In this document: piece by piece, positions 1 to 10,064 of the stretch
Position numbering within the stretch: position 1 is the stretch's first letter
Layout: every line of letters begins with the position of its first letter
Source of the DNA: Adiantum capillus-veneris
Taxonomy: Eukaryota > Streptophyta > Polypodiopsida > Polypodiales > Pteridaceae
Assembly (NCBI GenBank): GCA_014529385.2
Contig: CM043959.1
Span: 52,513,753 to 52,577,752, forward strand
Direction: 5' to 3'
Length of the DNA stretch: 64,000 nucleotides
The notes under the pieces: model-generated
Databases searched by the model: none
The model's input: the letters and a program-made list of their open reading frames with translations, nothing else
Told to the model about the DNA's origin: nothing
Made by a program: the position numbers and the translations under genes

Positions 1-571
1 CCCTAAACCCCTCCTAGGGTCGAAACGACATAAAACACATATATAAACACTCAAAACAGCGATTTAAAGCCTCAAACACGTAGTCGGAAACCTACACCGA
101 ATCTTGAATGATTATACTTGAATGAAAGAGCAAGAGAAGAGGAACACAATGCAATAATCAAAACTGAATTTGGATTACCGTAGCCGCAATGGCGAAGATT
201 ACAAGTTTGAATAAGAAGGAGCTCTCAAACGTACGTTGTCTTCTCAGTTGCCCATTCAAAAAGATTATCCCGAAACTTACAAAAAATGACCTTTATAGAT
301 TAGGTCTTTGCAAATTGGCTTGTCCGGCCATAAGCCCCTAATCTTAAAACTGGCTCTCTAATATACAATTGCTCCCATAAGAATAATCATACATTTTTGA
401 CAATTTCCTGGCTTAGAGATGCTTCTTTACAAAAGAATTTTACAATGGCTTCTCAAAAAAATATGGTCCTTCTGGCCACGGCCGCCTGTTGCTTTGTCTG
501 CCAAACACTCCCCCCTTCCTTATCCTTGCACGCCCTCGTGCATGGTTAGTGCTTTGGTCATTGATGTGGCT
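1..571. other. Left edge, no supported gene
   Basis: No convincing coding sequence. On the minus strand the stretch from about 402 down to 1 looks like LTR or leader sequence: it starts with TG at 402 and has a TATA-like ATCTATAAAGG near 290. There is no partner copy or target duplication in the window, so this is only a guess. The opening ccctaaaccc is a single chance match to a plant telomere unit, not an array. Confidence 0.3.
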
Positions 572-804
572 CTAATGAAGCGAGTGTCGCTGAAAAGCTT
601 CTTGTTCACAGGACGGCTTTGAGGGCTTCTTGGTGTTGTCTGAATGGATTTTCAGATAATGTGTGTTGGTATGCCACGTACCTTGCCTTGAGGTCCTTCG
701 CCATGGGATGGAAAATCCTTGAATCCATTTCGAAGAATCCTGTGCCTCTTCAAATGTTTGCAGGTAGTGTGATGGCAGGTACATTAGCCTGGAGTACATG
801 GCCA

Positions 805-1175
805 TCAAGATGTTCCGTGGTGGTGAATCCTGTAGATTCTAGCAGATGCCTCTGTGTCCTTCCAAGAACAGATTCCACGGATAATCGTCGCCTTCAGTTT
901 CTTTAAACACCATTGTGGATTGTAAGCTCTTGGAATAATCGGAGGTGTAGGAGCTACATGAGGCTGAGGTACGACAGGTGCACATGATTGATACATACAT
1001 GTAGGTATAGTTGGGGGCACTGTGCTACTAGGCATCGGCACAGTGTTAACAAATGAACTCCATGGTGTACTTCTTGTCATGCTCTCCATTGGGATATACA
1101 TGGTAGCCGTAGTGTCATTAAGAGAAAGATGAGCTAGATCTGGGAAGGTAAAGCTGCCACTTGTGGGCTCAGATT
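805..1175 (-). pseudogene. Gypsy gag-like frame, distal part beyond the copia insertion
   Basis: Minus-strand continuation of the frame that begins at 7391. If the copia element and one GTACT copy are removed, codons run directly from the 6369-7391 segment into this one. The predicted product is proline-, threonine- and methionine-rich, followed by a basic stretch (WCLKKLK), and ends at a stop at 805. A different frame resumes from 808 to 572 with plausible protein-like composition, so a frameshift near 900 is likely. I recognise no domain. The gag assignment rests on position behind a PBS and leader. Confidence 0.45.
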
Positions 1176-1180
1176 GTACT
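1176..1180. repeat. Target-site duplication GTACT, left copy
   Basis: Five bases directly before the copia LTR at 1181. They are identical to 6359-6363 directly after the other LTR. Confidence 0.9.
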
Positions 1181-1407
1181 TGTTGGAATTAGGGTTGCAG
1201 AGAAACACACACAGCTTGGAGAAGACGAAGGAAGCTCAAGGCACACAATAGAGAGTGTGTTACTTAGTGTGCAATGGACAGATAGATAGCCCTAGAGTGA
1301 TGGGCGTATATACAATGCACGGGGGAAAAAACCTCCTAAAGAGGGAAAAAATGCCCTGGCGGTCCTAGTGTGTTCACACACATCACTACCACATGTATAT
1401 GGTAACA
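1181..1407 (-). repeat. Copia element A, 3' LTR
   Basis: A 227-bp LTR starting TGTTGGAATTAGGG and ending GGTAACA. It differs from 6132-6358 at about two positions (c/a in AATGGACAG versus AATGGAAAG, and t/c in GCCCTGG versus GCCCCGG). Confidence 0.93.
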
Positions 1408-1420
1408 AATCCCCCCTGGA
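1408..1420 (-). other. Polypurine tract of copia element A
   Basis: On the minus strand this reads TCCAGGGGGGATT and directly abuts the 3' LTR, the expected place for plus-strand DNA priming in reverse transcription. Confidence 0.75.
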
Positions 1421-1482
1421 GTGATGCGGTGAACGAGAGCTGGCACATGAGTAAAGGGAAGTGCCATGCCCTGAGGACAGGA

Positions 1483-4400
1483 TCAGTCCACAAAGGGGAG
1501 TAAGCCCAAAGCTTTGCGGAAAGCTTCAAGCTTCTCACGAGACAATGCCTTTGTGAAAAGATCTGCAAGGTTGTCCTGTGTTGGCACATAAGCCAAGCTG
1601 ATCTCTCCTGTTGAGAGCCTCTCCCTGACATAGTGGTAATGCACCTCAATGTGCTTTGTGCGAGCATGAAAAACTGGGTTCCTCGCAACTGCCAATGCGC
1701 TCTGACTGTCAGTGTAGATAGTGTTGGCAGTGTCCTGTCCAACACCCAAGTCAGCCATAAGGCGTCTGAGCCATACACACTCAACCGTAGCTGTGAAGAC
1801 TGCCCTGTACTCAGCCTCACAACTCGAAGTGGCCACAGTAGGTTGCTTCTTGCTCAACCATGATATACATGAAATGCCAAGCATGAAACAAAAACCACTT
1901 GTGGACACTCGCGTGTCAAAACAACCAGCCCAATCTGAGTCCGAAAAAGCATGTAAGTCTGGCGGCAATGATCCCCCCTTGGGATAAAACAAGCCAAGAT
2001 GTAAAGTGCCACTAAGGTAGCGGAAAATCCTCTTGACAGCCTGCCAATGCTTAGACCCTGGGCTATGCATAAATCTGCTGACCTGCGAGACTGCAAACTG
2101 AATATCTGGCCTCGTGTTGCATACATAAATGAGGCAGCCAACAGCAGTTTGGTAAAGAGTGACATCAGCAGGATCACCAGCATCATGTAGACTCAACTTC
2201 AAACCTGTTTCCATGGGAGTTGCAATAGGTTTGCAATCCTCAAGTCCAAACTTACATAGCAATGTCTCTATGTAACTTTTCTGACACAAGGCAATACCAC
2301 CATCACACTGCTTAAACTGTATACCCAAGTAATGATGCAACAGCCCCAAATCTTTCATCTTGAAAGTAGCATTCAAATCAGCCTTAAATTCAGCAATATG
2401 TCTCTCATTTGGTCCAGTGATCAGCAAATCATCAACATAAAGAACCACAATGAGAAATACATCATCCTCACGCTTTACATACAATGTGCTTTCTGTTGGA
2501 CTGTTACGAAAGCCTCGTTTAACCAAATGAGTGTCAGCTTTCTCATACCAAGCACGAGGAGATTGCTTCAACCCATACAAAGCCTTCTTACATTTGCACA
2601 CTTTGTCCTCTTGTCCTTTTATGACAAAACCGCGAGGCTGCGTTACATAAACTTCCTCAAATATGTCACCATTCAAGAAAGCAGTAACAATGTCTGATTG
2701 ATGTACATCCCAACCAAAATGAGCTGCCAATGCACATAGAAAACGCACAGTAGTCATACGACAAGTGGGAGCAAAAGTCTCTTCATAATCTATGCCTTTT
2801 TGTTGTGCATAACCCTTTGCAACAAGTCGAGCCTTATGGCGATCGATCTCACCATCCGGCTTGCGTTTCAACTTGTAAACCCACTTCGTACCAATGGCCT
2901 TTTTGCCAGGAGGCAAATCACATAAAGTCCATGTGTCATTCTCTATAAGTGCATCATATTCTGATTTCATGGCAGCAATCCAATTTTCTGAATTCTGTGC
3001 TTCATCAAAAGACAGAGGCTCCTCAACATCATGTAAACTAGACACAGCCAAAGCATAACAATCTGATGCATAAGATGCATGGCGAGAGCCTGAACGAGTA
3101 TGACTAGATAAAGGTGCATCCAATTTACTGTCACGCAAAGTGTGCACCAGCCATTTTGGCATACCTCTAGCCTGCTCATTTTCAGCCCTTTCCTCATCAA
3201 GTACATCATGTACATCTGCATCAGTAATAGGCTGTTCTAAAACATTTTCAGAAACCCCCATAGGCTGTACATTTGCCTCATTGGAACTTACATTCGTATT
3301 TCCACCACTGAAAAGAGGCAACAAAGTGTCATAAATGTCCTGTGAGCTTACATTACTGTCTCTAGTACATGACAGCAAGGGTTGAACAGAATCTTCCACA
3401 AACACTACATCCCGTGAAACCAAAATACGTTTTGTTTGCGGATGATACAACCTGTAACCTTTGCTTTCAGCACTATAACCAACAAAAATACATTTGACAG
3501 CCTTATCATCCAATTTTCTGCGCTGCACTTGTGGCACCAAAGCATATGCCAAACAGCCAAAAACACGCATGTGCTCAATAGAAGGTTTTCTATCATGCCA
3601 TGCTTCATATGGAGTAATAGACTGCAAAGCTTTCGTAGGACACCTGTTAAGTACATAAGTGGCACACATGATGGCCTCAAGCCAAAAAGAATGCGGCAAA
3701 GCTTGACTTTTGACCATACATCGTGCCATTTCCGTTAGTGACCTGTTTTTCCTCTCAGCAACACCATTTTGCTGAGGTGTATAAGGCATTGTACATTGGT
3801 GTTTTATCCCACGACTAGCCAGAAATGCATTAAATTCATGAGACATATACTCCCCCCCTCGATCGGAACGGAGGGTGCCCATAGTACATTTTGAGACATT
3901 TTCAGCCATAGCCAAAAATTGTTTGAAGCACATAAAAACTTCGGACTTTGCTTTAAGCGGAAATACCCATGCATGCCTGGAGTAATCATCAATGAAAGTC
4001 ACGAAGTACAGGTAATTGCCCAAGGACGGAGTTTGCATGGGCCCACAAACATCACTATGCACAAGCTGCAACCTGCATGTGGCCCTAACTGAACCATCCT
4101 TTGGAAACTTAGAACGCTGCATTTTACCCAGAATACATCCTTCACAAACATGTTTGATAGGTGCTTCAAGAGGCGGCAAAGAAGCAACCATATCAGATTT
4201 CTGCAAACGCAGCAAACTGGCAAAATTCAGATGACCAAAACGTGCATGCCAAAGTTTTGCATCTGAAATAGCCCTTGAATCTGCAACAGCATTTGCAAAA
4301 TTTTGTCCACACTTGTCATACAAAGTGAGCTTATACAGCCCACGGCACAAAAGCCCAGATGCAACAATTTCATCACCAAAACTGAGATCATGAACTGTAC

Positions 4401-5769
4401 ATCTGTCATCCACAAATTTGACTACAAGTCCAAGTCTAGCAAGTGCGGATACAGACAATAGATTCTTCTTGATCCCAGGTACATAAAGTGCATCAACAAG
4501 TGTGAAGGAACTGCCATTAGCAGCAGTGAGCACAATCTTTCCAACTCCCTGAACTGGATAAGAGGCGTTGTTGGCACAAGTGACTGAATTCCCATGAGGG
4601 ACAGACTCGAGAGAGGTAAACAATTCACGATGTGAGGTAATGTGCTTTGTAGCACCACTGTCGAAATACCACACATGTGAATCTGCAGCAACTGACAAGC
4701 ATGCATCATGGACAGCAGGATTGTAAGTGCACTCTGCGCTAAAAGCCCATTCTGCATCAACATCAGCATCACAATCTCCTTTCACAGAAGACTCAACAAT
4801 GGCTGCATTTGTAGTGGAACCAGCATTTGCAGTGGAACCACCCTCTTTCTTCTTAGCCTCTTTGGCCTTCAACTTAGGACACGACTTGATCAAGTGATCA
4901 TTGGCTTTACAATAATGGCAACGCATCTTCTTTTTGCCCTTATCACCAGAATTGCCAGACGAAGTGCTGCCAGCAGAAGCATTAGGAACAGAATTTTTGC
5001 CACTCGCAGCAGAACCATAAGAAGTGACTGCATTACTGTTACCACCCTTTCTTTGAGAAGCAATAAAAGCCTGTTCAACTGCACGCTGCCTAGTCCTGTT
5101 TTTTCTAGAAAGTGACTCTTGCAACAGCAATGTGCATAATGCATCAAACTTGACAACTTCAGGATTTCCTTGGGTCATCAGTCTCCAAGTACTAGCAAAA
5201 GTCTGGTAGGAATCTGGTAAGGCATCAAGAACAGTCTGCACAAGGGAACTGTCAGAAATGACTTCACCTGCAGAAATGAGTTGCTCATTGATATCCTTGA
5301 CACTAGCAAGGAAAGTGTCCATATCATCTTCCTCATGCATAATCTTCGACTCTAGCTCTTTACGCAGCAAAGCAATTTTAGCCTCATTGCGGCTTGCATA
5401 AAGACCTGCTAGAATATCCCAAGCCTGTTTTGCAGATTTTGCTGAACGGATGTGAGGAATAATGGTGCGCTTCACAGACAACGCAATCAATGCATGAGCC
5501 TGCGCATCCTTAACATCCCAACGAGCTTGTTCTGCTGTAGGCAAAACAACTCTAACAGCTGCAATCCTTGCAGCAAGACCTGCAACATCCTCAATATCGC
5601 CTACATCTTCAGAACCAGGACGTACATCAATGCCCTGCACAATGTTCCAGACACCTTTTGACACAAGAACGTGTTGCATCATATAAGCCCACATAGGGTA
5701 GTTGTCCCCATCCAACCTATCCTCAGCAGCAAACATCTTGAACACATCTGTGTTGTTGTTGTCAGCCAT
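1483..5769 (-). CDS. Copia gag-pol polyprotein, intact
   Basis: A 1428-aa polyprotein that would supply all retrotransposition proteins. I chose the ATG at 5769 (MADNNNTD, good context ACCATGG). An in-frame ATG at 5829 would add 20 hydrophobic residues not typical of copia Gag. Domains in order: UBN2-type Gag (about 3-230); CCHC zinc knuckle CHYCKANDHLIKSC (284-297); aspartic protease with DSG (370-372); GAG-pre-integrase with H and CxxC (507-557); integrase catalytic triad D573, D636, E672 with 35 residues between the last two; copia RT (about 950-1195) with YVDD at 1111-1114; RNase H (about 1275-1412) with D1277, E1318/E1320 and D1354, ending in the usual ADLFTKAL motif. Length matches the family. 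No stop or frameshift occurs. Expression would come from the LTR. Confidence 0.95.
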   Translation of the reverse strand: MADNNNTDVFKMFAAEDRLDGDNYPMWAYMMQHVLVSKGVWNIVQGIDVRPGSEDVGDIEDVAGLAARIAAVRVVLPTAEQARWDVKDAQAHALIALSVKRTIIPHIRSAKSAKQAWDILAGLYASRNEAKIALLRKELESKIMHEEDDMDTFLASVKDINEQLISAGEVISDSSLVQTVLDALPDSYQTFASTWRLMTQGNPEVVKFDALCTLLLQESLSRKNRTRQRAVEQAFIASQRKGGNSNAVTSYGSAASGKNSVPNASAGSTSSGNSGDKGKKKMRCHYCKANDHLIKSCPKLKAKEAKKKEGGSTANAGSTTNAAIVESSVKGDCDADVDAEWAFSAECTYNPAVHDACLSVAADSHVWYFDSGATKHITSHRELFTSLESVPHGNSVTCANNASYPVQGVGKIVLTAANGSSFTLVDALYVPGIKKNLLSVSALARLGLVVKFVDDRCTVHDLSFGDEIVASGLLCRGLYKLTLYDKCGQNFANAVADSRAISDAKLWHARFGHLNFASLLRLQKSDMVASLPPLEAPIKHVCEGCILGKMQRSKFPKDGSVRATCRLQLVHSDVCGPMQTPSLGNYLYFVTFIDDYSRHAWVFPLKAKSEVFMCFKQFLAMAENVSKCTMGTLRSDRGGEYMSHEFNAFLASRGIKHQCTMPYTPQQNGVAERKNRSLTEMARCMVKSQALPHSFWLEAIMCATYVLNRCPTKALQSITPYEAWHDRKPSIEHMRVFGCLAYALVPQVQRRKLDDKAVKCIFVGYSAESKGYRLYHPQTKRILVSRDVVFVEDSVQPLLSCTRDSNVSSQDIYDTLLPLFSGGNTNVSSNEANVQPMGVSENVLEQPITDADVHDVLDEERAENEQARGMPKWLVHTLRDSKLDAPLSSHTRSGSRHASYASDCYALAVSSLHDVEEPLSFDEAQNSENWIAAMKSEYDALIENDTWTLCDLPPGKKAIGTKWVYKLKRKPDGEIDRHKARLVAKGYAQQKGIDYEETFAPTCRMTTVRFLCALAAHFGWDVHQSDIVTAFLNGDIFEEVYVTQPRGFVIKGQEDKVCKCKKALYGLKQSPRAWYEKADTHLVKRGFRNSPTESTLYVKREDDVFLIVVLYVDDLLITGPNERHIAEFKADLNATFKMKDLGLLHHYLGIQFKQCDGGIALCQKSYIETLLCKFGLEDCKPIATPMETGLKLSLHDAGDPADVTLYQTAVGCLIYVCNTRPDIQFAVSQVSRFMHSPGSKHWQAVKRIFRYLSGTLHLGLFYPKGGSLPPDLHAFSDSDWAGCFDTRVSTSGFCFMLGISCISWLSKKQPTVATSSCEAEYRAVFTATVECVWLRRLMADLGVGQDTANTIYTDSQSALAVARNPVFHARTKHIEVHYHYVRERLSTGEISLAYVPTQDNLADLFTKALSREKLEAFRKALGLLPFVD

Positions 5770-6117
5770 GGTAAATGCTGCACCTGATGTGAAAACTGCC
5801 CGAAAATAGGAGAAATGGAGCGGGAACAACCTGTGCTATATAGCACAAACCGTAGAAGACTATAAGGCACCTGTTATGCAGAAAACGGCACTGACAGAAA
5901 ATCTGCACAAAATGACGAAATAACCTGTGCAGTACTGCCCGTACTGGAAACGGAGGCCGAAATGAGCCCAAATCAAAATTCTGAGCAGACCAAGCTCTTC
6001 GAGCTCACCCAAAATATTTGTCGACCTGCGAACGCTTGCCAAAGCTCACTGAAATCGGAGAAAGTGAGCAGGCGTGTGCTGGAGCAGCTGGCGACTAAGC
6101 CCGGGAGGACGTGACCT

Positions 6118-6129
6118 GCTCTGATACCA
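6118..6129 (-). other. Primer-binding site, tRNA-iMet, copia element A
   Basis: The minus strand reads TGGTATCAGAGC two bases inside the 5' LTR. This is the classic plant copia site complementary to the 3' end of initiator tRNA-Met. Confidence 0.92.
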
Positions 6130-6131
6130 AT

Positions 6132-6358
6132 TGTTGGAATTAGGGTTGCAGAGAAACACACACAGCTTGGAGAAGACGAAGGAAGCTCAAGGCACACAAT
6201 AGAGAGTGTGTTACTTAGTGTGCAATGGAAAGATAGATAGCCCTAGAGTGATGGGCGTATATACAATGCACGGGGGAAAAAACCTCCTAAAGAGGGAAAA
6301 AATGCCCCGGCGGTCCTAGTGTGTTCACACACATCACTACCACATGTATATGGTAACA
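6132..6358 (-). repeat. Copia element A, 5' LTR
   Basis: A 227-bp partner of 1181-1407, followed by the target copy GTACT at 6359-6363. It should hold the promoter driving the minus-strand polyprotein. I did not identify a clear TATA box. Confidence 0.93.
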
Positions 6359-6363
6359 GTACT
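6359..6363. repeat. Target-site duplication GTACT, right copy
   Basis: Matches 1176-1180 exactly. Confidence 0.9.
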
Positions 6364-6368
6364 GAGGC

Positions 6369-7391
6369 TCATAGCGAAACAACATATGGAGGATCAATGG
6401 GGCTCACTGAGGGGGTCTCCATTTGTGACAGGGTTGGTTGGTTGGCCTTTCCCGTATCCAAGAATCTCATTAGGCCTGTTGAAGGCATGTTGATCCCTGT
6501 GTTCTGTCTTTCTAACTCGAAAATCCTATGGAGGACATCACAGACTTTCTGTTGTTGCTCATCTATGCTAGTAGCACCCGATGTGGATTGTAGAACATCT
6601 AACCAACCCACATGATAGGTGTGTCCCGTGTACCGATCAGTTAAAGCTTCTGCTTGTAGGTCATACTCCCAATTTTCGTTTAGGAATATCCCATCTAGGC
6701 CTGGCGTGCTAGAGGTTTCCCTTGAAGTGGAAGCATTATTGCTCCCCATTGCTTGCCCCTCCGTGACTGCTACCTTGGGAGCACTCGGTTGCTCGGCTGG
6801 TATGATTGTTGTCATAGGAACCTTTGCTTTCAGGGCTCAACTTTTTTCTAGCCCTCGTAGGTTCTCAATTTCCCTCTCCCTTGTTGCTTGCATATAGCGT
6901 TCGATCTCTTGCACTTCGGCAAGACTCCTACCATCGGGTAGTAAAACCTCAGAGGGAGATAGTCCTAAAGGATCAGGAGGTGCAGTGGATGGAACATTCA
7001 CATGCACACTCTCAAGAAGCATAGAGTCTATTTTAGGCATGAATGACGAATTTACTTCCCCACTCCCTTCATTTATTTCATTAACCGCATGTTCGGAGCG
7101 AGTAGCTCTACTAAGGGTCTCTTTTAAGCGGCTAAACATGCTGGACCCGGGCCGTGGGCCCATGGCATGCATGTCTTAACTTGAACTATCAGGGTTTGGT
7201 GTAGGATACCCCTCCATGGCTTCGTAGTCAGAGGAAGAATCACTAGACGCGATATGAGGATCTTGGGTCGCGCTACCTTGAGTCCCGGCCGAAGGTCCAG
7301 AACCTAGGGTGGAGGAATAATGGGTGCCCGCGTAAATGGAGGCACTATCAATATGCTCGTGCTCTAACACTCGTCCCGAGCGTAGGTTCAT
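6369..7391 (-). pseudogene. Gypsy gag-like frame, proximal part
   Basis: A single reading frame begins with MNLRSGRVLEH at 7391 and stays in phase for 341 codons. It is broken only by stops at 7176 (TAA), 6837 (TGA) and 6369 (TGA), with no frameshift. Each stop is one C-to-T change from CAA or CGA, which fits decay by deamination of methylated cytosine. The product is hydrophilic, with an acidic and serine-rich start, a charged probable coiled-coil stretch (SLAEVQEIERYMQATRERE) and a later helical region. An N-terminal LRSGR-type start is common in plant gypsy Gag proteins, but I see no zinc knuckle. It could instead be another leader-encoded ORF of the same element. Confidence 0.5.
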
Positions 7392-8222
7392 ATGACTTCC
7401 ACACTCTAAGCGCGTTGGTGAGTGCCCGTGAAGGCCGCTCCCTTAGTTTTTTTTTTTTTTTAAGTTGTTTATAACCCAAGTTTTTCGTTATTTTTGGTAA
7501 CCGAGCCACAAAATATGGCGTGTAATATCTCAAGACGAGCATTTTGGCTAAAGGAACGTGCCGTGCTTTACAGTTCTCTATCCGGCTACGTGAAGCCCTC
7601 GAAATCCTAAAAATAGTCTTTATAGTCCTCGAAATCCTAAAAATAGTTTTTAAATATAAAAAGGTGAATAAACTATTTTTTAAAATTGAGGACTAAGGTC
7701 TGGGGGTTGGGCTTGAGCTTGGGGAATGATCCCCAGCCCGAAAATAAATTTTTGAATTTTATTTTTTATTTTTTATTTTTTTATTTTAAAAGTCGCCGCG
7801 GCCTCGGCCGCGCTGCGCACACGCGTGCACACACACACTTAACCTACACCTAACTTATCTACTTACAGCTAATGGAGATACTGCCACACACACTCTAACA
7901 CTGTTTACACAGTACTACAGTAGCTAACAGATCTACAAAACTAACTTTACAGAACTAACATTGAACCTTACAGAACTAACATTCCATAGCTAATACCTTA
8001 ATTCTAACACTACATTGCAAAAAAAATGTAACTCCTTCTTTAACAGAAAACAAAAAAGATAGTACAGTGTAACAAAAAACCTTCTCCACACAACCACACA
8101 CCTTCCTTCTTCACAAATCCTTCTCCACACAACTACACACACTCATTCCCTACGTTTCCTATGATAGAAATTGCACCACAAGAAAGCGTAAAGTGCTTAA
8201 CCGAGCTTAGTGTAGGGCATTT
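7392..8222 (-). other. Untranslated leader of the gypsy element
   Basis: An AT-rich gene-free stretch between PBS and gag start. It has T-runs (7447-7462, 7750-7790), a short GC-rich patch (7793-7830) and repeated cttacagaactaacatt-like phrases near 7940-7990. No gene is seen. Confidence 0.5.
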
Positions 8223-8239
8223 CCCCGACAGCGGCGCCA
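8223..8239 (-). other. Primer-binding site, tRNA-Asp, gypsy element
   Basis: The minus strand reads TGGCGCCGCTGTCGGGG, complementary to the CCCCGACAGCGGCGCCA-type 3' end of plant tRNA-Asp. It sits four bases inside the presumed LTR end at 8244. Confidence 0.8.
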
Positions 8240-8243
8240 AAAA

Positions 8244-8790
8244 TGTGCGCTCCTTGCCGCACTGTCAAAGCAAAGGACTTGCCGATACACCGTGTGCGAG
8301 CCACAAATGGCTCCAAGCACACAACAAGCCTAAACTAGCAAGCTCAAGAGAGCAAAGGGTGTGTCACTCACCGCTCTACGCTCGCCTTCGGGGTGGATTC
8401 CTCGCCGCGATGAAGAAGAAGCTGCAGTCGTGCCGCGCTCAACCGCTTCGTCGCCGTCGTGCCTTCGTAATGCTCGATCGCACACACACTCTCCCTCTCT
8501 CTCTCTCTCTCACTCTCACATACACACACACACAAGGAGGTGAAGAAGAAGAAGATGGAGATGGAGATGGAGCAAGAGCACTCTTCTATTGCACAAATGA
8601 GAGAATGAGTGAATTTTAGGTTTAGTTGGCTTTTATATGAGCTCACCCCATTCACACTTGGGCGCCCATGCTTAGCCAACTAATCCCTTGAATGTCCCAG
8701 TTAGAGTGCGCCTCTCATCGGCAATCACTCTTACCCTTTTCCTATTGGTCCGACAAGCTCGGTATCTGACTCTACCAAATACATAATACA
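8244..8790 (-). repeat. Probable 5' LTR of the gypsy element
   Basis: The inner end (CA on the minus strand at 8244) is fixed by the adjacent PBS. The outer end at 8790 is an inference from a TG at the start of TGTATTATGTATTTGG. No partner LTR is in the window to confirm it. The LTR contains a CT/CA-rich tract (about 8490-8535) and a TATA box. Confidence 0.5.
8631..8637 (-). promoter_or_regulatory. TATA box in the gypsy LTR
   Basis: The minus strand reads CATATAAAAGCC, about 390 bases before the LTR inner end. This is a reasonable place for an LTR promoter. Confidence 0.55.
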
Positions 8791-8889
8791 TGTCCGTCGT
8801 AGGTGATGGGGTGTCCGTGAGCCGTGAGGGTTAACAGTGTGTGTGTATGCATGAGTGTCATTGTGTGTGTGTGCATGGTTGTATGTGAA

Positions 8890-8894
<5 letters not shown>

Positions 8895-8922
<28 letters not shown>

Positions 8923-9034
8923 TTACCTGCACTCGCCCGATGCAGTGGAGGAGCTCCATTGGAGCTCCCCCATGTCTTGAAAAGCATGGGGGAGCTCCTA
9001 GTGGAGCTCCTCCGGTGGATCGGGCGAGCGTAGG

Positions 9035-9061
<27 letters not shown>
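8895..9061. repeat. Foldback palindrome capped by (GT)n and (CA)n
   Basis: An inverted repeat with arms 8923-8974 and 8985-9035, about 86% matched by eye, around a 10-base loop (TCTTGAAAAG). The outer ends run into (GT)14 on the left and (CA)12 on the right, which also pair. Each arm contains short internal palindromes built on GGAGCTCC. No coding capacity. It could be a MITE-like foldback element or a hairpin RNA source. Confidence 0.75.
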
Positions 9062-9065
<4 letters not shown>

Positions 9066-9238
9066 CCTTTTCTTCTTCTACTCCTCCTTCTTCACAACAA
9101 AACTCCACTTTCATCTCAATTAAAATGTGAGATATTTATAAAATATATACATTAAACCAACACAAAAACATTTCTATACCAAGTTACTAAAGGAAATAAT
9201 AGAATAAATAATATAGTAAAAATAATACGTTGTATATT

Positions 9239-9251
9239 TACACACACACAG

Positions 9252-9310
<59 letters not shown>

Positions 9311-9857
9311 CACACACACACACACACACACATACACAAAATGGATGCATATATATAACTTTACTAAAAAAAAATGCTATGTTTTTTACACACACACAGT
9401 CATTTATTAAAAAAATGCTACGTTTTTTAAACACTCACACACACATTCATATATATATGACTGTATGTGTGTGTAAAAAATGTAGCATTTTTTTAGTTAA
9501 GTTATACACACACACACACACACAAGATGGTGAGAATTAGCGATTAGCTAGAAAAACTAAGTGCGCAAAAGCAATTAGGCACAAAAGCTAGGTGTACAGT
9601 CATATATATATATATATATATACACACACGCGCACAAAAAACAAAAGGTAAAATGTAGCAATTTTTTTAGTTAAGTTATACACACACACACAGAGAAGAT
9701 GGTGAGAATTAGCAAGTAGGCAAAAAAACTAGGTGCACAGTCATACATAAAATATATATATATATATATATATATTATACACACACACACAAGATAGAGG
9801 CAATTATATATATCTTAACTTAAAAAAATGCTACGTTGTTTACACACACCTACACAA

Positions 9858-9897
<40 letters not shown>

Positions 9898-10064
9898 AAG
9901 ATGGAGGCATATATATAACTTAACTAAAAAAAGTTCTATGTTTTTTATACAAACTCATATATATATATATATATATATGCACACACACACACACACACAC
10001 ACATACACACACATTCATATATATACAGACACACACACACACACATACACACACAAAAGATGGA
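9239..10064. repeat. Compound CA/TA microsatellite cluster with diverged unit repeats
   Basis: Alternating (CA)n and (TA)n tracts, including an unbroken TA run at about 9254-9305. They are interspersed with copies of a phrase like AAAAATGCTACGTTTTTTA in both orientations (near 9372, 9412, 9478, 9646, 9827, 9930). A longer direct repeat starting AAGATGGTGAGAATTAGC occurs near 9525 and 9694. No gene is seen. The translated CVCV and HTHT strings are only repeat read-through. Confidence 0.8.

Larger units (their letters stand above)
1181..6358 (-). mobile_element. Full-length Ty1/copia retrotransposon, young and possibly autonomous
   Basis: A complete 5178-bp element in minus orientation. It has two 227-bp LTRs (TG...CA ends) that differ at two positions by eye, a perfect 5-bp target duplication (GTACT), a tRNA-iMet PBS beside the 5' LTR, a purine tract beside the 3' LTR, and one uninterrupted gag-pol frame. 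The LTR difference is about 0.9%, which implies recent insertion because LTRs are identical at integration. The element landed inside the gag-like frame of an older gypsy element. Domain order protease-integrase-RT-RNase H is diagnostic for copia. Confidence 0.95.
1..8790 (-). mobile_element. Ty3/gypsy-type LTR element, 5' part, split by a nested copia element
   Basis: Read on the minus strand, the order is LTR (about 8790-8244), a 17-nt primer-binding site matching the 3' end of plant tRNA-Asp (8239-8223), an untranslated leader, then a gag-like reading frame starting with MNLRSGR at 7391. A tRNA-Asp PBS is typical of Athila/Tat-like plant gypsy lineages, but with no pol in view the lineage is an inference. 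The frame is broken by in-frame stops and by the copia insertion 1181-6358. The rest of the element runs off the left edge, so the second LTR cannot be compared. Confidence 0.65.

Noticed and set aside
1-20. Telomere-like ccctaaaccc at the window start
   Set aside because: Only one unit with no array; a chance match or single telo-box.
619-906. Plus-strand 95-codon frame near the left edge
   Set aside because: Lies opposite the better-supported minus-strand gag-like frame and has no domain.
2332-5115. Plus-strand and shadow frames opposite the copia A polyprotein
   Set aside because: They overlap a clear conserved gag-pol on the other strand and show no domain.
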